In this document: positions 37,127 through 48,498 of the stretch, piece by piece
Position numbering within the stretch: position 1 is the stretch's first letter
Layout of the letters: each line of letters begins with the position of its first letter
Source: Reutealis trisperma
Lineage: Eukaryota > Streptophyta > Magnoliopsida > Malpighiales > Euphorbiaceae
Assembly: GCA_947687605.1 (NCBI GenBank)
Contig: CANTUT010000010.1
Coordinates: forward strand, 248,001 to 312,000
Direction: 5' to 3'
Length of the DNA stretch: 64,000 nucleotides
Notes under the pieces: generated by a model
Told to the model about the DNA's origin: nothing
Databases searched by the model: none
Seen by the model: the letters and a program-made list of their open reading frames with translations, nothing else
Position numbers and translations under genes: made by a program

Positions 37127-37134
37127 TAGGGTTT
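37127..37134 (-). promoter_or_regulatory. UTP5: Telo-box (AAACCCTA) upstream of UTP5
   Basis: AAACCCTA on the gene strand, 73 bases upstream of the start codon. Telo-boxes are common in promoters of plant ribosome-biogenesis and translation genes. Confidence 0.55.
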
Positions 37135-37159
37135 TGCTTGGGTTTAATAAGGGGGATGG

Positions 37160-37473
37160 CAAATTACGTGAAAGTACCTTAGAGAAAACTATTCCTTTAA
37201 TAAAACTATTGTATCGTGTATCGGTTTGCATTCAAAATAATCTCTAGATAACTAAAATGAAATCTAATAATATATTTAATCTCTAAAATAAACAGATAAT
37301 AGAGATATTATTTTAAAATAAAATTAAGTTATTTAAGTATATAAAATTATTAAAAATTAAATTCTTTATAATTCAAATTAATTAATAAAAAATTATTCAA
37401 ATTAATTATATTTTATTTTCAATTCGAAAATGAAGTCAACAAAGTATTGCCATTATCTTTTCCTATTTTACAA

Positions 37474-37513
<40 letters not shown>

Positions 37514-38001
37514 TTGACACGTTAACTTCTATTATGACTCGTTACGATTCATTTTAAAATATAATTTAATTTACAAATATTTATATAATAAATATTAGTA
37601 TAAATATTATATGACATATAAATAATTTAAATGAATATTATGTAATATTATTTTTTAAATTATAGTACCCATTACACAAGAAAAATTTATTTATAAACTA
37701 TGTTCTTAGTCTAAATAATTTTTTTTATTTGACTTTCCACTTTTAATTAATATTTTCATAATAAATGCTCAAATACCTATTGATAATATAACATATAATT
37801 ATTCATACTAAATATAACTTTATATTAGGTACTTTTTGTTATTATACTTTATTAAAAGTCATTGTAAAATAAAAACACAAAGGAAACTTATTTTTTTTTT
37901 AAATTAAAACAATATTCCTCATTTTTAGCTAATGACAATAATATTCTTTACAATAGAACTTGTTTTTTCCTACATTTTGTCCTATTGTTATTTCAGCATG
38001 T
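37160..38001. other. AT-rich spacer with AT microsatellite
   Basis: Upstream flank of UTP5. An AT run of about 15 units spans 37480-37510. No gene seen. Confidence 0.55.
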
Positions 38002-38006
38002 ATAAG

Positions 38007-40253
38007 TATCACACCCCGCATCCGATGGCAGGTGACCAGTACTAAGACACAGAAAATGTATGTGGCTATCAGTGCCCGTAGTAAGTCTGACCTCACACTA
38101 CACAACAAAATATCATACAATAGGGCTATGGGCCAAAACATTAAACAGATCTAAACCAACATCAATTTAAATCAAAGGCCACACTGAGCTAATAACTCAA
38201 TTATCTCATAAATATCAATTATCATACAAATAGATTATGCTTAACAATAATGTCTCAACTCGAAAATATATAACAACTAAATAATTACATAATATACAAG
38301 TAGCAAAGGTAACATTGCGGAGTTTTTAGAATTATGATACGATTATACATATTCTTTACATAACTCAGTACTTATATACAAAATACTGCCGAAATGCAAT
38401 TGGCAGTTCTACTCAACTACAATTCCTTCACCAGCTCATTTCTATAATTGAACAGGAATGAGTGTCCGACTCAGTGAATGATACTAACTAATATATTAAA
38501 CTGGTGTCCTACAGACAGATTTCTAATGTTCGTGTTATACACATGTCACAAAGACAAACAATCACATCATCAAGCAAGGATGAGATACAGTCCACAGTAC
38601 CACACTAATACTCAATACGAGGAGCTGAACCCCTTATCTTGGCTCTCTGAATCCAATAATCTGTCTCTTATATTCAATAGGCCCGGCCAGCACTGGTCTG
38701 TACTATACAGCCCTGACCCGACTGATAGCAGCCTTGGCGATGAGTAGACCCGGCCAGCATTCACCAGTCATAGCTCATCTTCTCAATCTCATCAGAATCA
38801 TAATCATAATAGTAACCGTATCCATATCCATATCAAAATGCCTAGGTGATACTGTATCCTCCCGATTTTCATCCATCAACCACAATCATAATGTAGCATA
38901 GAATATCAATTCATCAACCACAGTCACATGTTAACATGCATTTATGCAATAATAATATATAATATACGTATACATACACGCAATAGATGCAAATGCATAT
39001 GAAGATAGAATAACATATTAAAGAAAATCACTCACCTAATTGACGATACGTCTGATTGATTTCCTTAGAAGTGTGACCCTTGGAACTAGGAAGACGCCAA
39101 AACATTGACTCTAGACAACAAAGGATATTATCAGAATACGAATAACTCATATATCCTGACATAACTTAAAGATTATTGAGACTCTTATCGAAATATCAAC
39201 AGAACCACACTAAACTCGGATACCTCCCAAGTCAGTAGAAAATATAGCACTTCTAAAACAATCTCACTATTCAACACAACATCAACAATCACTTCTATTC
39301 ATCAATATCACGGTAACAACTATCGATAAAACTTACTAAACATAGTGCTAATCAAATAATAACTGAAATACTAGAGTTTTGGATTTACCCTCACAAATTT
39401 CGATCATACGAACGTTGAGAGTCGCACCGGAATGATGAAACGAAATTGTTGAATTGACCCCACGTGCCACCGTCGGAGCGTCGCCAGCCGACCATGCGTT
39501 GCTGTTGCCGGTGGCAGATCTGGGTGATCTTCACACCAATAGGTTCACCTCGACGCCAAGAGCCCAAAAATCATTACCACTCGCCGCCATCTTGCCAGAA
39601 AATGCCTTAAAAACTCCGGCCTCCAATTCTCCGATCTCAAGTTCCGGCCACAACCAGGACGCAAGACAGTTACCAATTTAAAGCTTTCCTCACCAGGAGT
39701 TGAACAGAAATAGAATCGCCGGATTCCGCCGTTAGGATCAGCCGGAATCCGCAGTTGAAGATTTGGCACCGACGAAGCTTCCCTCTGCGCATTTGCCGCC
39801 ATTTGCCGCCCGATCGAGGTGTTGTCACTTCCCCTGGAGTCACCAGACGATGCTCTACCCAGTGGTGGTGGCAGTGCTCGACACCACCGGCCGAAACGTG
39901 GCTCTCCAGCACCCACAGTTCGCCTCTCTCTCTCTCTCTCTCTCTCTTTCCCGATTCTACTTCTTCTTCGTGGCAACCATCTGATTGGCTCCCTTTAGCC
40001 AATCAGATGGCTCCACCCTTTCATTTTTTTTTTTGTAATATAAAGCACATATATATATATACACCGACTTATTATAATAATAATAATAATAATAATAATA
40101 ATTAACACATAATACTAATATATAAAAATATTTCTTTCAATTATATATATAGTATTTAAATAAAATATAGCTTCGATAAAGAAAATAATAAAATAATACA
40201 TTTCTGTACACAAAATAAGATTTTTAAAATAAATAAAAATTCATGGTATTATA
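38007..40253 (-). mobile_element. LTR copy 2 of the same family, right edge rearranged
   Basis: On the plus strand it opens TATCACACCCCGCATCCGAT, aligning with TGTCACGTCCTGAACCCGAG of copy 3, and continues with shared phrases such as GGCAGGTGACCAGTACTAAG, CTCAGTGAATGATAC and GGAAGACGCCAAAAC. The GC-rich CCGGCG block recurs at about 39440-39920. The other end is near GGTATTATA (40253), against GGATATTACA in copy 3. Terminal bases are mutated. The neighbouring five bases (ATAAG on one side, TCTAT on the other) do not match, unlike the other two copies. No internal coding region exists, so it is also a solo LTR or a fragment. Open frames within it are LTR sequence, not genes. Confidence 0.75.
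40071..40103. repeat. AAT microsatellite inside LTR copy 2
   Basis: About 11 AAT units next to a short AT run, in the position equivalent to the microsatellites of the other two LTRs. It also forms one edge of the 575-bp tandem duplication. Confidence 0.85.
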
Positions 40254-40647
40254 TCTATTAAATTTTTTACATACTATCATTGTTCAATTGAGTAATATTA
40301 TAAGACAATTAATTTTACCTCTAATTTATAAGGTGGCAAGTTATTTAGTAACAATGTGTTTATAAACTATTTATTAGTATATTACACATATTCTTTTTAT
40401 TATTATATTTGATATTATTATTCAATATTCTCTTTCGATATCTTTATCAATTTAAATAAAACTTTTTTAAATTTGAAAAAATTGAGCTTTTATAAATTTT
40501 ATAAATAAAATATTTAAAATTAATTTGACTCTTTATAAATATACAATCATGCATTACAGTTCTTAAAATAAGCAGTGAACTTCATTGATATTGTATTATA
40601 TTTAGATTTTAAACTTGTATATATCAATGTAAGTTTTAATATTAGCA

Positions 40648-40680
<33 letters not shown>

Positions 40681-41229
40681 CACATAATACTAATATATAA
40701 AAATATTTCTTTCAATTATATATATAGTATTTAAATAAAATATAGCTTCGATAAAGAAAATAATAAAATAATACATTTCTATACACAAAATAAGATTTGT
40801 AAAATAAATAAAAATTCATAGTATTTCATCTATTAAATTTTTTACATACTATCATTGTTCAATTGAGTAATATTATAAGACAATTAATTTTACCTCTAAT
40901 TTATAAGGTGGCAAGTTATTTAGTAACAATGTGTTTATAAACTATTTATTAGTATATTCCACATATTCTTTTTATTATTATATTTGATATTATTATTCAA
41001 TATTCTCTTTCGATATCTTTATCAATTTAAATAAAACTTTTTTAAATTTGAAAAAATTGAGCTTTTATAAATTTTATAAATAAAATATTTAAAATTAATT
41101 TGACTCTTTATAAATATACAATCATGCATTACAGTTCTTAAAATAAGCAGTGAACTTCATTGATATTGTATTATATTTAGATTTTAAACTTGTATATATC
41201 AATGTAAGTTTTAATATTAGCAAATAATA
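40080..41229. repeat. 575-bp tandem duplication across an LTR edge
   Basis: Units 40080-40654 and 40655-41229 are nearly identical over the whole length; I see only about five substitutions (for example CTGTACAC/CTATACAC, CATGGTATTATATC/CATAGTATTTCATC, ATTACACAT/ATTCCACAT). Each unit holds the last 150-170 bases of the LTR and about 400 bases of flanking DNA. AAT microsatellites sit at the start of each unit, which suggests unequal exchange or slippage through them. Confidence 0.93.
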
Positions 41230-42228
41230 GAATGAATAAAAAATAGAAAAATAAAATTTTAATTTATGATAATTCTACTATTTAATTCAAAATAAATATT
41301 AAATAAATACATCTTTTGATTCAAAATAAACATAAAATTTGACTTAACTTTTATCTTTTTCAATTCGTATTATAAATTTACTTATTTACATATTTTTATA
41401 TATTATATTAGATATTTTGAATTGAATTTATTTATTTATTTACATTTATTTTTAAATGTCATACTTCTATCTTTTTATTTTTTGAATAAAAATTTTCTCT
41501 AATATAAGTTAAAATTTATCTCATAATTTAATCATTTGAAATTCTTAATAGTTTTATTCATTCAAAAGATTCAATAATTTAAATTTCATATTAGTTCTTA
41601 TTTGCTAGCAAATATATAGAAAATTAAATAGCAACTATAAATTAATTTTTTACTGTTATAGAATATAAAAAAAAAAAAGCTGTCAAGTTTAATCATTTCT
41701 TAGCAAGTGTAAAAATTGCTAATTTTTTTTATTAAAAAAGAAAATTAATATTATTTGGCTAAGCGAAAAAATAAACATTTTGTTTATTATTAATATTATT
41801 TTTATTCTATTAGATTTGCTTATTAAAAATATAAAATAATAATTTTGTTTAAAGATAAATTTCAAAATTATTTATAATTTCTCATGTCCTTTCCTCTAAA
41901 AAAAATATATTGCTAATTAACATAGTATTATAAACATATATGTAATAGATTGTTAATTCTAACTACATAAATTAATGAAAACATAAGAAACATATATTAA
42001 CTATATATTAATAATAATTATTTTATTTTTTATTATTCTAGTTGAATTTGTTCTTTTTTTATTTAAATTAAATTTGTTACAATGTGTTTTAAGATTTTTT
42101 TAACAAACTTTTTTTATTCATCCCCTTTCAAAAAAATATGATATGTTCAGTTTTGTTTTTAGTATTTCATATAATACAATTGTTTTAGTTTATTTTTTAT
42201 GCATAATTATAGAGAAAATTTATGTATT
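41230..42228. other. AT-rich intergenic DNA, no gene seen
   Basis: Strongly AT-rich, with no coding frame or recognised element. Confidence 0.5.
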
Positions 42229-43445
42229 TATTATTAAATAATTATAGATTTTTATTCATATCTATTATGATAATAAAGAAAATAAATTATAATAAATTGA
42301 AAATGAATTTTTTTTTCTTTTGATAAAAATAATAAAGTCTTATTATTCAAAATAAGAAGATATACTAAATTTTTAAAATTGTTTAATTTTTGACGATTAT
42401 CTCAAAATACATGTATATTGGCAATTGGCGATTTATTAATCAATAAATTATCAATTCTAAAATATGATATATTAATTGTACTTTCCTAATTAAATAATAT
42501 CCTAAAAAATAGCATTATTATTTAATAAATTAATTTATTAATTATTAAATTACCGAACTAATTTTTATTTATAATAACAATTAGTAAAAAATAATAAGGA
42601 TATATTGGTAAATATGCTTTTCCTCCCCCTATATTAATTTAGTAGAATTACATAATCACTTAAATTATTACAATAATTATTTATTATATATGTTTCGTTT
42701 TGTAAAAACTCTTGTTTTATTCGTAGTACAATAAAGATTTTTTTTTATAATTATATTTAAATAATTATAGATTTTTATTCATATCTATTATGATAATAAA
42801 GAAAATAAATTATAATAAACTGAAAATGGATTTTTTTTCTTTTGATAAAAATAATAAATTCTTATTATTAAAAAATGAGAAGATATACTTAATTTTTAAA
42901 GTTGTTCAATTTTTTACAATTATCTCAAGACACATAAATATTGGCAATTGACAATTTATTAATCAACAAATTATCAATTATAAAATATGATATATTAATT
43001 ATACTTTTCTAATTAAATAATGATTATCTATCCTAAAAAATAGCATTATTATTTAATAAATTAATTTATTAATTATTAAATTAAATTTTATTTATAAAAA
43101 TAATTAGTTAAAAATAATACGGATATCTTGGTAAATATGCTTTTACTTCCCCCTTACCATAGATTTATATATGGTATAGATTAATTTTTGACGATTATCT
43201 TAAGACACATATATATTGGCAATTGGCGATTTATTAATTAATAAATTATCAATTCTAAAATATAATATATTAATTATATTTTCGTAATTAAATAATGATT
43301 ACCTATCCTAAAAAATATCATTATTATTTAATAAATTAATTTATTAATTATTAAATTACCAAACTAACCTTTATTTATAAAAACAATTAGTCAAAAATAA
43401 TAAGATATCTTAATAAATATATTTTTCCTCCCCTTACCAAAGATC
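42229..43445. repeat. AT-rich block present in three copies
   Basis: Copy A (about 42231-42632) and copy B (about 42755-43157) share ATAATTATAGATTTTTATTC, CTTTTGATAAAAATAATAAA, TTGGCAATTG and a right end with AATATGCTTTT plus a C-rich CTCCCCCT/CTTCCCCC. Copy C (about 43182-43445) has only the right half, from TTTTTGACGATTATCT to CTCCCCTTACCAAAGAT. A and B are offset by 523 bases; B and C by 275 within the shared part. No terminal inverted repeat was clear. The nature of the element is unknown. Confidence 0.7.
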
Positions 43446-43451
43446 TATCTA

Positions 43452-43489
<38 letters not shown>

Positions 43490-43968
43490 TTCACATAACT
43501 CGCATGAATATCTCAAAAAATATTTTTAAATAGTTTAAAATTATTTATATTTTATTTTAATATAAATTAGAAAGCAAATGGTATAATATTTTATTTTAAT
43601 GTACATAATAATTGAGAATTTTGTTTTAATTACTTTTTATTCATAGGATGGATCATACAATTTCAAAATAGTTTAAATAATTTTAAATTAATGCAAACTA
43701 TTTTATTATAAAAATTAAATTAAAGTATCATATTTAATTCAGCTAGTTAGCAATCCAAATTGTGAAAGTGCTTTTAAGTTGGTTTTTTTTTTTTTTTTTT
43801 TTGTCAGAAAGTGCTTTTTAAGTTTGACCTCAAAACAAATTTAGTATGATTTTCAATATTTTAAAGTTTTGAAATAATATAATGATTTTCTAATTTTATT
43901 TATTAAGGTATTAATTGAAGTTTAATTGTTAAAAGTTAAAATATGAGAATATTAAAAAAATCTAATCT

Positions 43969-43974
<6 letters not shown>

Positions 43975-44034
<60 letters not shown>
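43975..44034. repeat. Long AT microsatellite
   Basis: About 30 uninterrupted AT units, ending about 40 bases before the LTR at 44073. Confidence 0.92.
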
Positions 44035-44035
<1 letters not shown>

Positions 44036-44067
44036 TAAGCTTAAAATGTCTTAGAATTTGATACATG

Positions 44068-44072
44068 GCATA
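44068..44072. repeat. Target-site duplication GCATA, left copy
   Basis: GCATA directly before the LTR; the same five bases follow it at 46581-46585. Confidence 0.85.
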
Positions 44073-46089
44073 TGTCACGTCCTGAACCCGAGGGCACGTG
44101 ACCGGCACTAGGACACGGGAAATACACGTGGCTACCAATGCCTGTAGTAAGCATGACCTTACACTAAACAACAAAATACCACATAATAGGGCTATGGACC
44201 CAAATACTAAACAGATCCAGTTAAAATATCAACACAAATCAAAATCAAAGCCACTCTAAACTAATAACTCAATCATCTCAATATATCAAATATCATATTA
44301 CTGGATTCTACTTAACAAACCATGTCTCAGCTCGAAAAATACATAACTATATATTAAATAAAGTACAAGTAGAAGAAGTAACATTGCGGAGATTTATAAT
44401 TATAATACAATTATACATATATTATTTACACTTCTCAATACTTAATAATACAGACTACTGCCAAAAGGAAATTGGCAATTTGCTCAGTTTACAATTTTTT
44501 TACCAGCTCATTCTCCGACCTGAAAAATAATAAGTTAAACAGGAAAGAGCGTCCGACTCAGTGAATGATACCAGCTAATATATTAAACTGGTGTCCTATA
44601 AATATATTTCTAATATTCATGCTATGCACCATGTCACAAAGATAGAGAAATCACATCATCAAACAAGGATGAGATACGATTTACAATACCACACTAATAC
44701 TCATTATGGAGAGCCAAACCCCCTATCCTGTCTCTCTGAATCTAATAATCTGTCTCTTATGTTTAATAGGCCTGGCCGTTATTGGTTTGTACCATGCAGT
44801 CCTGACCTGACTGATAACGGTCCTGGCGATAAGCAGGCCTGGCCAGCATCTACCAGTCATAGCTCATTTTCTCAATCTCATCATAATCACAATCATAACC
44901 ATAGTCATAATCATACCTATGATCCTAGGTGGTACTGTATCCTCCCGATCTCCATCCATCAACCACAATCATTATAAAGCATAGAATATCGATTCATCAA
45001 TTACAATCAAATATTACATGCATCTATGCAATAATAGTGCATAATATACATATATATATATACAGTAAATGCATATGCATATGCAAACAAAATAATATAT
45101 TAGAGAATGTCACTCACCTAAGTGATGATACGTCTGACTGACTTCTCTCGGAAGTGCAACTCTTAGAATTAGGAAGACGCCAAAACACCGACACTGGATA
45201 ATTACACAACTTTTGAGATTCTTGTCAGAATCTATCAGAATCCCTCAAAACCCACCGAGTACAACACCTCTAAAATAATCTTAACAATTAACATAAACCA
45301 AGATCACATCAAAGACCCCTCCTAGGTCCTCCTAATTCAATATCATCAACTACAACTCAAATACTAACTCTAATCATAAACATTACAGTAACAATCATTA
45401 GATATATCCAATAGCATAACTCAAAATATAGAAATCAAGAGATTCGAATTTACCCTCACAAATTCCTATCGAACGAACATCAAGAGTCGCACCAGAACGA
45501 CAAGATGGAGCTGTTAGACCACCGCCACGCACCGCAACTGGAGCATCGCCGGCCGGCCACGCGCCACCGCTGCCGGTGGCGGATCTGGGCGATCTTCGCA
45601 CCAGTAGGTTCACCTCGACGCTAAGATCACGAAAACCACAACCACTCGCAGTCAGTCGCTGGCATCTCGTCAAAAAACACCCTCAACTGTTTGGCTTCCA
45701 CATCTTCGATCTCTGCTTCCGGTGATGTTCAGGGGACAAGGCAAGTACCGGTTGAAAGCTCTCGAGGTAAGGATTCGAACGACACCGGTCTCGCTTGATT
45801 TGGCTACCGAAATCGGCTGAAATCTGCATTTGAAGCCTTGGCGCCGGTGGAGCTCCCTTCTACGCGTCTGTTGCCATCGGTCATTGATCGCCGCCGCTCT
45901 TGGTACCAGATGCTCATCGGCAGGTGGGCTGCCGCTTGAAGGTGGCAGTGCAACCCACCGTCGGCCGGAAAATGACTCCCCGACACACCGACTCTCTTTC
46001 TCTCTTTCTCCTCCTTCCCGTTTTCTGTCCCGTTTCCTTCAATAGCCAATCAAATGCTCCCCATTTCTTCTTTTATTCACTTAACATCA

Positions 46090-46139
<50 letters not shown>

Positions 46140-46154
46140 CCATTCTTATATTAA

Positions 46155-46196
<42 letters not shown>

Positions 46197-46580
46197 CCAT
46201 AATTTACATAATGAAATTCAATTAATATAAACATTTCATAATAATAATAATTATAGCAAAATTTCAAACTTCCGGTAATTTATATAATTAATAATATAAT
46301 TTAGATTAATCAAATATAATATTAATATTCAAATATCAAAATATAATTTCTCCAAATACCCACTATGTTTTCATAAATAATTATAAATACTTCTTCAATT
46401 ATATATACACATATAATATTTAAATAAAATTACCATTAATAATACATATTCAAATAATATGAATATATAATTTAATAAAATATAACTTCAATTCTTACTT
46501 TAATAAGAAAAATACTAAAATAATACATTTCCGCACAAAAATATGATTTTATAAAATAATTGAAAATTTAGGATATTACA
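44073..46580 (-). mobile_element. Solo LTR, copy 3, with GCATA duplication
   Basis: This 2508-base unit reads TGTCACGTCCTGAACCCGAG at its plus-strand left edge and AGGATATTACA at its right edge, so as an LTR on the minus strand it runs TGTAATATCC to CGTGACA. Perfect GCATA duplications flank it. It shares the full LTR layout with copies 1 and 2, including the CCGGCG-rich block (about 45530-45970), AT run (46093-46138) and AAT run (46157-46194). There is no internal region or primer-binding site. It is the best-preserved copy in the window for defining this LTR family. Confidence 0.87.
46093..46194. repeat. AT and AAT microsatellites inside LTR copy 3
   Basis: About 23 AT units (46093-46138), a short spacer, then about 13 AAT units (46157-46194). 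The same pair in the same order occurs in copy 2. Confidence 0.9.
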
Positions 46581-46585
46581 GCATA
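46581..46585. repeat. Target-site duplication GCATA, right copy
   Basis: Matches 44068-44072 exactly and abuts the LTR end. Confidence 0.85.
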
Positions 46586-47317
46586 TATTTGCCATGTGTT
46601 TACTTTTTATTAGTTCACATGACAATAATGAATTAATTAATAATATTAACATTTACTAATAATTAGTTTTTATTGTGATAAATTAATATTAAAACTAAAA
46701 TAAATATAATTATGGTCATTATAAATTGAATTAATACATAAAATATTAAATAAATATATTTAAGGCTATGAATGCAAACAGGTTACTAAAATCATATATA
46801 TATATATATATATATATAAAGCAGGTTTAGAATTTATTTGTTTTAATCATATGGCATGTATTTGTCATGTGCATATATTTTATTGCTTCTATATAAAATA
46901 AGCATTATATAAAAACAATTAATATTACTTAATGGAATTTGTAACTTAAATCATTATGATAATTAAATATATTATAAATATAATTATGATATGTAAAATA
47001 AATAAAATTGAAAATTTTTAATTTTATCATAATTTAAAAGAATATAATTTTAATGATAACCATGACTACTAAATATATTAAAAACATATATAATTATGAG
47101 TTGTAACCTACAAAATTTAAAATTTTATTTTTCAATTAATACAACTATTATTAATTAATGAGATTTGTAATTTAAATTAGGTATATATATATATATATAT
47201 ATATGATTTTACTCATAACATATTCAACTTAATAATAAAAAGATTAGTTTTTTTTGTTAATTTTTAAATATTTTATGATAAATTTTTGTCTAATTATTTT
47301 TTATTGATTTTTCTTTA

Positions 47318-47370
<53 letters not shown>

Positions 47371-48230
47371 ATGATTTTATATTTTTATGAATGTTGAAAT
47401 ATTAATAATAAAATGTGTACTTATATTAAAAGAAAATTAAAATATTATTACAAAATATATCATTAAAATAATAATTTTTAATTAAATATTTTGATGTTTA
47501 GTTATATTTATTTATTTTTATATATATGTAAATTTTCTTTTTAATACTTCTTAATTTTTTAAAATATATTAGTAAAATTGATAAAAAAAATTATATTATA
47601 TAGTATAATATTATAATATTCATTTCGTATTTCATTTTTTTATTTCATATTTCAAATTAGAATATTAATTTTTTTAGTGGATTTAATTAGAATTAAGTAT
47701 ACCATTTTTTTTACTTTACTAAATGAGACTATTGATTATTTTACTTATATTTATAATTTTTTTAATTATAAAATTGAGATATTTTAAATTAAAATTTATA
47801 ATTAATTTAAAAAAATAATATATTAAAAATATTAAATAGCTCCCTATAAAGCATGGATATTATCCTAATTAATATATATTGTATGGTTTGGTATACTTTC
47901 TACTTTATAGGAAGTATATTTTCCGAAAAGTTATTTTTTAAAAAATAATTTTTTACGAAATTAATTATATGTTTAGTCTTCCTAACTTTTTGAAAAATAA
48001 ATTTTTTTATTTGACTTAATAATAATAAAAAATATTTAACTTTTTTCAATAATGATATTCAAGAAATTCTAATTGTTTAATTTATTTAGCTTATATTAAA
48101 TAATACTTATATATTATTAAACGGTTTGCTTTTAATTAATGATTAGAAAAATTAAAAATAATCCAAAGTTTTTTTTTTTTTATTTTAATTTTGATTTTCA
48201 CCCACAATATTTTGAATATTTAATTTTTCT
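46586..48230. other. AT-rich intergenic DNA, no gene seen
   Basis: Low-complexity DNA upstream of GRXS15. It contains AT runs (46794-46818, 47182-47204) and a CA/TA compound microsatellite. The phrase AGCATATATTTGCCATGTGT near 46580 is loosely repeated as GGCATGTATTTGTCATGTGC near 46854. Confidence 0.5.
47321..47371. repeat. CA/TA compound microsatellite
   Basis: About 13 CA units pass directly into about 11 TA units. Confidence 0.92.
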
Positions 48231-48357
48231 AACTCTATAATTTCAGTAGTCAGGTGCTCTGTAATCTCTGTAATTCTCTCTCACCACAGTTGTCTCTCTA
48301 GCCCAGCGACGGTTCCCAATATATCAAAGGAACGACTAGTCATTTACTTCTCCACTG

Positions 48358-48490
48358 GTATCGATGGAGCTCTTTCTCTCTTCTAGGGTTTTGCAGTTGT
48401 AATTATGTCGATTTCTTTACTTAATTAATGTTTTGAACTTAAGCTTACATGCTAATTTTTGGTTAATTCTGGCTTATTTATGTCTCATAG
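48358..48490 (+). other. GRXS15: Putative 5' UTR intron of GRXS15
   Basis: A donor CCACTG/GTATCG and an acceptor TCTCATAG/ATAATA eight bases before the ATG suggest a 133-base leader intron. Other acceptor-like sites (TTTTGCAG at 48389-48396) exist, so the exact structure is uncertain. Confidence 0.4.
48384..48391 (+). promoter_or_regulatory. GRXS15: TAGGGTTT motif (telo-box, reverse) at the GRXS15 5' end
   Basis: TAGGGTTT lies about 110 bases upstream of the GRXS15 start codon, in or near the leader. It is the complement of a telo-box. Confidence 0.4.
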
Positions 48491-48498
48491 ATAATATT

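Larger units (their letters stand above)
43446..44072. other. AT-rich spacer
   Basis: It contains two AT runs (43456-43486 and 43975-44034) and a poly-T (43782-43802). No gene seen. Confidence 0.5.

Noticed and set aside
39545..40105. Cluster of overlapping ORFs of 73-143 codons
   Set aside because: All fall in the GC-rich part of LTR copy 2 and read through CT and AAT microsatellites. Same for 45398-46139 in copy 3.
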